A DNA stretch of 64,000 nt from Plasmodium brasilianum (lineage: Eukaryota > Apicomplexa > Aconoidasida > Haemosporida > Plasmodiidae), in contig NC_090127.1 in the NCBI RefSeq assembly GCF_023973825.1, positions 620,001 to 684,000 of the forward strand, read 5' to 3'. Position numbers and translations under genes: made by a program. Positions 24,218-39,855 of this stretch are shown piece after piece. Position 1 is the first letter of the stretch. Every line of letters begins with the position of its first letter. The notes below the pieces were generated by a model. That model did not search any database. It was not told the DNA's origin and saw nothing but the letters and a program-made list of their open reading frames with translations.

Positions 24218-24362
24218 GTTATTGTTATTATTATTATTATTGTTATTGTTATTATTATTGTTATTGTTATTGTTATTGTTATTGTTATTATTATTGTTAT
24301 TATTATTGTTATTGTTATTATTATTGTTATTGTTATAGTTATTATTATAGTTATTATTGTTG
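24172..24362. repeat. TTA/TTG trinucleotide repeat
   Basis: About 190 bp of ATT and GTT triplets. It would encode Ile/Val on the plus strand or Asn-rich sequence on the minus strand, but no flanking coding sequence supports an exon. Confidence 0.85.
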
Positions 24363-27300
24363 TATATTATTCTTTCGATAAATGTACTATGTGAAATGGT
24401 TTATTTTCAGACAAAAATGTGATTTTTATCACTATTTAATTTTGTTTTGTGCAGGGTATAAAATACAATAACATACCTTTTGAATAAATATTATATCAAT
24501 TGAAACTTTCTTTAAATATATTTTTTTTTTAATCTGTATTTAAATTAATTTTCATAAGGTATAGGCCCCTAAAATGCTTGTTGCATATTTGTAAACGTAA
24601 TATTTTTGCGTATAGTTTTATTTATTTATTTATTTTATTTTTTTTTTTTTATTCTAACTGTTACTTATTTATGACTTGCACAGGTAATTCAAATGTTGTT
24701 CTGACTGATATTTAAATTTTCCTTTTTTCTACTATTTTTTTTTATTTCTTTCTACAATATTTACTATTTCTTTCCATAATTTTTATTAATTTTTTCCTCA
24801 ATTTTTACTATTTCTTTCCACAATTTTTTTTTTTTTTTTCTTTATTAATTGTACCTAAAAACACAGAATTTATGTTTCATTCATTATACATCCTATTTAC
24901 ACATATTTTAAAAAAATTTCATAATGTAATAAAATTTAACATTCCCATTCTTTTTCCTGAACGTTCATAATTTTTCTTTTTTGAGAATTTAAATTATGAA
25001 ACAAATAAAAAATTAAAAAATAAACATTAATGATAATATAGGTATATATACATATATATAATGTAGAGGGATTATTTCATGTTCATTCATTTAATAAAAT
25101 GTGTGCATAAAAGCATCTGTGTAATATATAACAACATTTATATAGAATAAATGTAAATTTTTTTGGGTTTTCAAATTACACTTATTTTTTTGGAGACTTA
25201 CAGATTTCTTATTATATGAATGACAAACTATTTTCATGTCTTGTACATTATTTTTAAAGAAAAAAGATACGATATATATATATATATATATATCTTTTTT
25301 ACTACCTTTTAATTTAATATTGACTATTTTTTTAATTTCATATAGAAATAAATAAAATTATAACGAACACTTAATAAGTGTTAGACGATATTTCACATTA
25401 AGTGTAAATTCTCATAATTTTAGCCGGTCGAATTATTTTTGAGCAAAAGGTACAAATGTGTACCCCTTTTTTTACATGTACTATGATATAATAGCATTTG
25501 GTGGATATATTAGTATCAAAAAATAGTAAAAAATAGTTTTTATAAAATATTATTTATTTAACCCAAAAGGTTTTGTATGTATGTACTAATAGTTTATTTT
25601 TTTAAAAAGAATAAATTTTAAATGTGAATTTAAAAGACAAATTTTACTATGTATTCTGTTTAAAAAAACATATATCGCTTCTTATACGTTGCGATGTTTT
25701 AACTCTTCTATTGATATTCTATTGATTATACATTGTATATATATAATACATACTGTATGCCTTCAAACATATTTATGTATTTTTCCTTTAAACGTTTAAA
25801 CAAATAAATAATAAAAATTTACGCAAAAATAATTTCACCATTTTAATATGTCATAACTTAGATCATTATTTATATAAAAACTGTAATAGTATGTTCATAT
25901 GTAAAAAAGTACTTGCCATTTTGTTCCATTACCAAAAAAGTATTTCTTATATATATATATATATATATATATTATACACAATATTATTTGTACATACATG
26001 CATATATGACATTTTACTTGTTCCTATCAACATATCAATTTTTAAGCTTTTGCCTTAATTATATTACGAACAAAAAAAAAAAAAAAAAGAAAAATGGGGA
26101 CGGCAATATTAACAACAGTGTCATATAATTAAAATATAATAATATTTTCAGAAAAAATTATTATTATTTAAAAGGGGAAAAATAATATATTTTTTCATTA
26201 TCAAAAAACATTTATAATAATATCACATTTTGTCCAAGCAAAATTTTGTAATTGCAATTAAGAATATCCTTCTTTAAACACATTCATTTTAATACATCGG
26301 AATTACAATTTATAATAAAGTATTACATAAATACTTGTTTCAGTTATGCATATATATAACATTTCCCAATCCTTTCCTATTTTTTTTTTTTTTTTTCTTT
26401 GCTTATTCAAAAAATATATGCATTTTAAATGCTTCTAACTGATAAAATAAAACATTATAAAAAATGTTTTTAATTTTAAAAAAAATTATAGAATAAATAT
26501 TCACCACATTTAAAAGCACATAAGCACTAGGGGACTGTTTAAAAAAAAAAAAAATTGAACATTTTAATACATCAATTGTATAATAATATACATTAGAATA
26601 TTTATATAAAAATACTTTCAAATAAGTTGCACAAAATCAACTTATCGTTTATATTATAAAAACAACATTATTTAATTCTTAAAATAACACCATAAAAAGT
26701 AGTTTAAATATAACATTATCATTGTTTCCAAAAAATTTCTTTCATTTAACTAAGTATTGCAGCGCAATAAGTAATTATATGTTTTGTGAGCAATTAAATA
26801 TATATGTGTATATCGTATATATATATATATATTATCTACATATATATGTATATATATATATGTCAATATATACCTATATATAATTTAGTATCTTTTTATT
26901 TTCGTTTGAACACAACTGTAATAAAATATTATGGAAAAAAATTTCCCATCATTAATTTATCATAAGGGAAAACACCATATATTTAAGCATTCTTTTTCAC
27001 ATTTCAATATTTTGCAATATTTTCTTATGCAGAAGTTATGTGAAAAAATATAAAAAAAAAATATTTAGTACCTTTTATTATAAGGACAATATATAAATTA
27101 TTTGTTTACTGCTATTGTAAATAAATTTGTAATTATATAGTAAAAGGGGTATATTATATATATGTATATATATATTATATGTATATATTTTTTTTTTTTC
27201 TTCCCCCGAAATTATATAATGTATACATTAGAAAAATGATTAGGCGTTTTATTCCAAGTACATACGTTTATATAACAAAAAAAATTATATAAAAAAATTC

Positions 27301-27516
27301 TACATTGAACTAAATATATTTACACCTCTTAATAAAAGAAAAAACATTAAACATTTACATATATATATATATATATATTTATATACATATTTATATATAT
27401 ACATATTTATATATATAAATACATATTATTTATATATAATATACATATTATTCATATATAATATACATATTATTCATATATATATACAGAATATTATATA
27501 TATATAAATATATTTT

Positions 27517-27558
<42 letters not shown>

Positions 27559-28203
27559 TTTTACGTATATACAAATTTATTATTTTTCAATGTACTCTTT
27601 TTTTCCATAAAAAAGTACTGGTTTGCAACGAAACAAATAAAATAGAAAAAAGAGAAAATCCATTTTTCATTTTATCTAAATTTTAGCCCATTTTTCTTTT
27701 CCATAGTAAAAATTTATTTAAAAATTAATGATTAATGATTAATTTTTTTATTTTTACGTATTACATCAACACAAACTGCATTTGTTGGCGTTTTGAAGTT
27801 TTTAAATAAATTATGTAAAACGTAAATGGTAAATATAATATATATTTACATTTATATATATTATATAATTATATATATAGTACTTTTTTTTTTTTTTTCC
27901 ACGATAATTACGTATATTTATTATTATTATTTTTTTAATTAATTTTTTCATTATTATTGTACATTACTTACATCATTATTCTCACTTTTTTCACAATTCA
28001 TATACATGCTTTAAAAAATTTTGCACTGGATAGTACTTTGTAAATTAATTTATGAATTACATATAATATATAATGTTATTATTTATATAATTATTTTTTT
28101 TATCATGTTTTACTGAATTTTTTTATTAAAATAAATTATCCAAAAATAATAAAAAAAAAAAAAAATATATATATATAAATAAATAAATTAATTAATAAAA
28201 AAA

Positions 28204-33206
<5,003 letters not shown>

Positions 33207-33303
33207 AACTAGTCAAAAAAATAAAGCAATTTTTAAGTTGTCTTACCTTAGTATATTATATACAAAGCGTACAGTTATAGAAGTGTGCGGGTGGATGTGT
33301 CTT

Positions 33304-33334
<31 letters not shown>

Positions 33335-35043
33335 GTACATACATACATACGTACGTTAAATCCAGTGTTAAAAAGAATGCGCAGTGCTAAAGTAACAGTT
33401 ATTTAATTGCTTATTAATTCATATAATATATACAGTATATATGCTGTATATATTCTTTACATACCATGTGTACCGTATATTTCATTTATACTATATATAC
33501 TATATTTACAATTTAATTAATTATAACCACCCGAAAAAAAAGGCAAACAAAAGCGTAAAATTAAAACTTTGGACTCTTTATGTTGTGTTTCCGTACAAGT
33601 AAAGATATTGTAGTAGTTTTTTATTGTAGTATATCATATTATGTTCTTGTACGTCTATTTGCAGGAATTGTGTAATTTGTACAAATTAATCTTATCATGT
33701 GTATACATGTATATGTATATACATACGTGAATATTTACATGCGTTATATACATACCTACATGCATGCATATTCGCGCAGCTATATACATGTGTCCTTAAA
33801 ACGTACTTAATAGCACATTAAGAATAAAATATGTTTTGTCTCATAATATAGAAATTTATTGTACATTTAATTTTTTTATAGTATATTAATGTTTTACTTT
33901 AATTAGATAGGTCTTCACGTCATTTGCATATATTACGTACAAAAAGGGTAGTACGCACTTGGAAAAGGCGCGTGCATATTTGCATGTAGATGTATTTTAA
34001 GAATAACACATGAATACAATATGTGTGCACATACACACACTTACATTTGTGCTTTTGTTATGCGCACGCATATAATTTTGAAGATAACACAAGATTAATA
34101 TGCAGATGACATAAAAATTTAGCAGAATTGTACTGTTGTATAGCACATTTATAAAAAAAGAAATTTGTAATACATAAAATTTTTGTTTTTTAAAATGAAA
34201 TAATTTTTTTTTTTTTTTCCAAAGCTTCTATTCTTAGCTAAATAATTACTCTCTATATGTAGTAGTTTTTTTCTTCACGCATATTTATGCCTATTTTGAA
34301 TATTAACCTTTATGTGTTAAAATTTATACTTTTGTTGTAATCAGTAAAAATATATGTATTTAAAAAAAAAAAAGAAAGAAAGGAAAAAGGAAAAAGGAAA
34401 AAGGAAAAGAAACATCATAATAAAGGTATTAAAATTACCCATTAATAATACTTATGGTATATTACTGAGAATAAGGAATGCATGAATGCATGAAATATTC
34501 ATAGGAAAAAATTATATACACACTACTAATTCATATTTTTTTTTTTTTTATATAATTTAATATGTGAAAAAACTTGTAACGCGCCTTTCCATTTTGCCAA
34601 TAAGTAATTTCGGGTATTCAACTACAACATTTTAAACTTTAAAAAAAAAAAATTCAACAAGTAAAAATTTATAAATGCGTAAACAATCGAATAAACAACG
34701 AGTACAAAATGACGAATAAATATATTTTGAATAAATAATAAAGTAATACTTATGTGTGCAACGAAAGCAGCTTTCATATAAGACAAAAAAAAAAAAAAAA
34801 AAAAAAAGGAAAATAAACAAAATTAAAATGTTACGTAAATGTTTTAACGTGTAAGACATTTAAAAAGGAAAAGAAAAAATTATGCACAGCGTGTGTGTAT
34901 AAATAATGTATATTAAGAAATAATACAAACTAAGAAAGAGAAGGAAAGAAAAGGTGCTTCCTCCAAAATTAAGAAATAAAGTTTCTTCCCTTTTTTCTTT
35001 TTATCTTTTTCTTTTTCTTTTTTTTTTTTTTTTTTTTTTATTA
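33207..35043. other. Intergenic region between convergent eIF4G and NEDD8
   Basis: AT-rich spacer with TA tracts, GGAAAAA repeats near 34380-34410 and several long homopolymers (34784-34806, 35019-35039). No supported gene. Confidence 0.5.
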
Positions 35044-35499
35044 TTAGTATTTTCCTCCTCGTAGTTGTAAAATCATATGAATGGTTGAACCGGGTACAAC
35101 CTTGTAATCGCTTAACTTCATCTCATCATGCATTTGTTTTCCTTTTGAAAAAAAAATAAAAAAAAAAAAAATAAAGAAAAAATAATTAAGTCAGTGTAAA
35201 TTTGTATATAAAAAAATGAGATGAACTTAGGAGGTGATATCCAAGAATATAATATATATCAAAGGCGAAAAATGGAAAAATAAAAAGAAAACAGATATAA
35301 TACGTATAACAAATATAGCATACATCGCCAACTTAGCAAACATAGCAAACATAGCAAAACCTGAATAAATAAGCCTTATTTGTTTCGCATCTATTCCTTC
35401 TCTTTCCTCAATAGCCATCTTTATTTGATAAACAGTACTTGAGGGTTCGAAATTAAATGACTGTCTTTTTCCAGTTAACGTTTTTACTAATATTTGCAT
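35044..35499 (-). CDS. NEDD8: NEDD8-like ubiquitin-fold modifier, two exons
   Basis: NEDD8 is conjugated to cullins and activates cullin-RING ubiquitin ligases. Exon 1 (35499-35361) encodes MQILVKTLTGKRQSFNFEPS through EEREGIDAKQIRLIYSG and ends in phase 1 at a GTTTTG donor. Exon 2 (35141-35044) follows a TCAAAAG acceptor and encodes GKQMHDEMKLSDYKVVPGST, then IHMILQLRGGKY and stop. The spliced product is 78 residues: a full ubiquitin fold ending in the LRGG diglycine, plus a two-residue KY tail that a processing protease must remove. It is NEDD8 rather than ubiquitin because of the RLIYSGKQM.DE....DYKV.PGS.IH..L pattern and its divergence from the near-invariant ubiquitin sequence. The intron (35360-35142) carries ATAGCAAAC repeats. 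A 23-bp tandem repeat lies about 150 bp upstream of the start codon. Confidence 0.93.
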
Positions 35500-35645
35500 C
35501 TTTCTTTCTATTCCTATTTTTTGTTTACTATTTCAAATTGTTACATTTCATAATAAATTTAAAATGTATACACAATTCAATTGAGGGCCTTTTTATTTTA
35601 ATTATTCTATATTTTGTAAAATGGAGAATACTTAAAAATCTCATA

Positions 35646-35800
35646 CATATGCAGAATGAATTGTAATACATATGCAGAATGAATTGTAATACATATGCAG
35701 AATGAATTGTAATACATATGCAGAATGAATTGTAATACATATGCAGAATGAATTGTAATATATATGCAGAGTAAATGGTAACATAAATTCGGACTGAACT
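35646..35800. repeat. 23-bp minisatellite upstream of NEDD8
   Basis: Unit TACATATGCAGAATGAATTGTAA repeats with an exact 23-bp period (phases at 35646, 35669, 35692), five near-perfect copies followed by two diverged ones. It lies roughly 150-300 bp upstream of the NEDD8 ATG, in its likely promoter or 5' UTR. Confidence 0.92.
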
Positions 35801-36675
35801 GCAATATAGACTTGGAGTGAATTGTAAAATTTTTTTTTTATTTTTTTATGTATCACATGGAAGTATTAAAAATACCTCCTTCTTTTTCTGTTAATTATAT
35901 TAGCGCTTAATATAATTGTAAATAATTTGTGTAAACGTATATTATAATGTGAACATAGTGTAATGTGATTTTTAATTTTTACTGCTATTACTTTTCTATA
36001 ATTTAATGGGGAAAAAAAATTTGCTTCTTTTTCTTTCTTTTCTTTACTTCTATACTTCTATACTTTTTTACTTCTTTACTTCTTTACTTTCTTGTTTTTT
36101 TTTTTTTTTTTTTTTTTTCAGTAACTTATATAATAATATCTAATGCACGTTTTCATTTTACGTACAAAATAATTCGCGACAAGCTGAATAAAATATAATG
36201 AGTACTAATGTCAATACAAGCCTTTTTCCATTTTCTCTTTTAATTTAAAAGTATGTAATGGGAGAAAGTTTTTACCTTTCTTGAGTATTTCTAACTGTAT
36301 TTCGTAAAAAATATTAATTTTTTCTGCTATAGATCAGAGGAGTGATAAATACATACACTACATCAATAACACTTAGAGAGTAAAATATTTAAACGTTCTT
36401 GAAAAAAAAAAAAAAAAAAAAACTGGATAAAAAAGAAATAGCAAAATGGGAAAATTTAATGAAACAAGTTAAGGAAAGCTTTAGCTATGAATTTTAAAAT
36501 CACAAAGAACGCCCAAGTATATTCAAAATAGTAACTTGTAACATAGGCAATTATGGCAAATGGAAAATTTTAATTCTGTCCTTATATACACATACATAAT
36601 ACTCGTATATGTATATATATATAAAGTACGTTGAAATGCTTGAATTTTTTACGTTAATTTATTTTACATTGCTTT

Positions 36676-36875
36676 TGTTTTGTTTCATTTTGTTTCATTT
36701 TGTTTTATTTTGTATTATTTTATTTTGTTTTGTATTATTTTATTTTGTTTTGTATTATTTTATTTTGTTTTGTATTATTTTATTTTGTTTTGTATTATTT
36801 TATTTTGTTTTGTATTATTTTATTTTGTTTTGTATTATTTTATTTTGTTTTGTATTATTTTATTTTGTTTTTTTT
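36676..36875. repeat. 20-bp minisatellite
   Basis: Unit TATTTTGTTTTGTATTATTT repeats about eight to nine times; rows 36721, 36781 and 36841 are identical, confirming a 20-bp period. Non-coding. Confidence 0.92.
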
Positions 36876-36906
36876 TTTAACGAATGAATGCGTGCTTTAA
36901 AATATT

Positions 36907-37102
36907 ACTTTACACATATATACATATATACATATAGATATATATATATATGTATATATATATATGTATATGTATATATGTGTATATATATATGTGTATA
37001 TGTGTATATATGTATATGTGTATATGTATATGTATATATGTGTATATATATATGTGTATATGTGTATATATGTATATGTGTATATGTATATATGTATATA
37101 TG
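36907..37102. repeat. TATG/TA microsatellite
   Basis: About 195 bp of TATATATGTG/TATG units with a longer internal period near 80 bp. Non-coding. Confidence 0.8.
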
Positions 37103-37869
37103 TAGCTTAAAAACAATGGAAAAAATTACATAACTGTATGTACAAAACTGCCATACCTTCAACATAAACATACTTTTGCGAATTTGATGTTTTGCAAAAA
37201 TATAAGAAATAAACAAAATTAAAGAGAAACGTTCGCAAGAATTTGTAATACTTTTTGATAACAGATATTAAGGATAACGTATGCACATAAACATATATAT
37301 ATATATATATTTATATACACATATACACATCATAATACATATATACATATATACGCATTTGTGTATATTTTTATTTTTAGCCCTTTTAAAAGAATATGAA
37401 AGGCACAATACACTTCTGGTCTTCTTATGTGATATTCACTGAAAAGTAGTGTTCTCGATTCAAATGGGCCTTTTAACATTTTTTTTTTTTTTTACTTCCC
37501 TCATAGGAATTTTGCGATAAGTTTTTTGGAATATACTATTTCCATAAGGCACTCAAAAGGATAGAGCAATTAATTTTAATTTTTTTGCATACTTCAAGTA
37601 GAATGTTTTTTTTTTTTTTTTTAACAAGTTCATAGAAGTTTCTCATTTTTGTGCTCTTTTACCCCAGTAAAAATTTACAAGTGCAAATTGTATAATTTTA
37701 AGATTTCGAATGTTCAATTTTTTTTTTTTTTAATTATTCCGTAATGTGTGTAGTAATAAAATTGTAATAGATCCGTCTTACACATTTATGATATGGGAAT
37801 AAGTTCCTATTCATCAATTAAAAAAAGTAACATTCGTACTGTAAGCAGTTATGAAATTAAATAGAAATG

Positions 37870-37904
<35 letters not shown>

Positions 37905-38067
37905 GAAAAAAAACAATTCAAATACTTTTCCTCCATAAGTGCCAAAAAAAAAAAAAAAATACACATATACATATATGTATATATATATATATATGTATAT
38001 ATGTACATATGTACACATTACTCGCAAAAGACAGCGCAGCTAAAGCAGTATACGAACGATTTATTTC

Positions 38068-38371
38068 TTAAATTTTAGCATCTATGCGTTTTGGTCGTAC
38101 AAGTAGATTATTAATTCGTGCAGACCCCTCTTTCTTCTTCACCAGAAAAATGTAAAATTCCGCATCCCCACTTTTAATGGGAACATAATAGAAGCTATAA
38201 GTAGAATTAATGCGCATACACATACTCATATATATACAATATGGAAATAATTTTTATAAAAAAAAGAAAAAATTTTATTTACTGCTTTTATTTGAAGTAC
38301 TGCAGAATAAATACAGTAAGTGCTAAAATAAGTAAATCTGTATTTCTGCATGCATTTTCTGGCATATTAAC

Positions 38372-38406
<35 letters not shown>

Positions 38407-38875
38407 TTTAATGTAGAATTTTTTTTTATTCCATAATATCATTTTTCTTTCCTGAATTTCTTTGTGCTTGGCCTCTAATTTTTTTGGATCTTTTTTCCTA
38501 ATCTAGTGCAAATAGAGGAAATGTAAATGTGTCAGCACACTCGTATGTTTGCATGTTTGTTTTGTATTTGTGTTATACACATTCCATATGTACATAATTC
38601 GTTTATGTGCACATTACAACTATCTAAGCAAACGCATTGTTTGGAAACTGGAATTTTATTACTGAGGAAAAGAAACAAAATGAAGTAAAAATAATGTTAA
38701 AAATGAAAACCCATATTTTACTTAAAAATTTTGCAAGTTATTGCATAGCTGGGAAAAGAAAAAAAAAAAAAAATAAAAGCTATTTAATTTTGTTCTTCGA
38801 AATAATTTTTTTTAAAAATCATATTTTAAACAGCTCACACTTCTTTTTTTCTTTTCTTTTTCTTCACATTGGCAT
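38068..38875 (-). CDS. Small multi-exon gene of unknown function
   Basis: Several minus-strand blocks read as exons. The last exon (38194-38068), after a TTATAG acceptor, encodes FYYVPIKSGDAEFYIFLVKK, then KEGSARINNLLVRPKRIDAK and I-stop. A block starting at 38502, after a GCACTAG acceptor, reads IRKKDPKKLEAKHKEIQERK, then MILWNKKKFYIKRK. A 27-nt exon (38748-38722) between CCCAG and GTAAAA encodes YAITCKIF in phase 2-2. The phase fits the next block at 38661 after TTCCTCAG (NNKIPVSKQC...). An ATGCCAAT at 38875-38868 followed by GTGAAG could be a tiny first exon. The donors after the 38661 and 38502 blocks are not resolved; a 19-nt homopolymer at 38386-38404 confuses the second. Product would be about 110-130 residues, basic and non-repetitive. 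I do not recognise it. Confidence 0.5.
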
Positions 38876-39855
38876 CTTCTACATGTATACATAAATATGT
38901 ACACGTGTGTACATGTATATATAGGTAAATTTATGTACGTATATTCAAGTTGATACTTGTCACTGCAAGAATTATTCTGTTAAGGAAGATCTGAATATTT
39001 TATTTTGCTTTATTGTATTTTACGGTATCTTATTTTGCTCAATTTTATTTTATTTTACTCTATTTTCTTTCATTTTGCTCTATGTTGTTTTTTTTTTTTT
39101 TCTCTCTTTTTTGTTTCATTTTATTCTATTTTGTTTCATTTTGTTTTATATTTCTCAGTTTTATTTCATTTTGCTCTATTTTTCATTTTATTTCCCATTC
39201 TCCCTGAACGGATTGTGCGTACGTTGTATACGTTTAACACGGGTTGCATGTATTACACTTGTTCAACATTTGCTTAATCTGGGGCTTAAAAAGTAGAAAC
39301 TGAAATATTTAATAATGACATTTGGCACTATATAAATTTGTTACTTCATAAATTTGTTACTTCATAAATGTGTTACTGCATAAATTTGTTACTGTATAAA
39401 TTTGTTACTGTATAAATTTGTCCCTATTTTAATGTGCTCCTATTTAAACGCTTTTATAATATACGAAAAGTTGAAAAAATAAGTAGATAGTGTTATCTTA
39501 CTATATGTATGTAACGCAAATCGCTTAGTGTAAAATGCTTTTATATTCTTCATTTAAAATTTTTTCCACTTTTATGCCTTCTTTAAAAAAAAAAAAAAAA
39601 AAACTACTCTTCACTTTTTAAGCATACATGCTTTTTAAAATGTATTAATATATATAGAGGTACATATATGCGCATATGTGAACATATGTTTATATATCTG
39701 TAGTGTTGCTGTTCTTTTGTTTTATATATATGCTCATTTCCCCCGAACTGACATCTTAACTTTTGCTCATCTATTCACACAGACTTACCATCATTAAACA
39801 TACATACATAGACAACCTTTTATGCTTTTCTTAAGCATCCCTTTTTTATTTTCAA
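38876..39855. other. Intergenic region between divergent genes
   Basis: Contains an irregular TTTTATTTTGCTC-type repeat (39001-39190) and a 16-bp minisatellite (39332-39425), then the upstream region of the 3193-residue gene. ORFs here are repeat-derived. Confidence 0.5.
39332..39425. repeat. 16-bp minisatellite
   Basis: About six copies of ATAAATTTGTTACTTC with small substitutions (GTT to GTG, TTC to TGC or TGT), in non-coding DNA about 430 bp upstream of the next gene. Confidence 0.88.

Larger units (their letters stand above)
21945..28203. other. Long AT-rich gene-poor region between divergent genes
   Basis: About 6.2 kb separating the start of the large minus-strand gene and the eIF4G start. 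It contains homopolymers, a 22-bp TGTA minisatellite (23009-23330), a TTA/TTG trinucleotide block (24172-24362) and, toward 26.8-27.9 kb, nearly pure A/T with TATA tracts. A 60-codon plus-strand ORF at 22175-22357 (MELIDNNAVIIILSQDF...) has a partly coding-like composition but no other support. The last kilobases presumably contain the eIF4G promoter and 5' UTR. I see no tRNA or rRNA. Confidence 0.5.
35500..38067. other. Intergenic region rich in minisatellites
   Basis: Upstream of NEDD8 and downstream of a small minus-strand gene. Contains the 23-bp repeat (35646-35800), a 20-bp repeat (36676-36875), a TGTA/TA microsatellite (36907-37102) and A/G-rich runs (37868-37912). No supported gene. 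Confidence 0.5.

Noticed and set aside
26800..27900. Possible centromere because of extreme A/T content
   Set aside because: Plasmodium centromeres are roughly 2-kb cores above about 97% A+T with imperfect internal repeats. Here the nearly pure A/T stretches are shorter and interrupted, and no tandem core repeat is visible.
36609..36900. ORFs of 66-92 codons rich in FILFC
   Set aside because: They derive from the 20-bp minisatellite and have no unique sequence.
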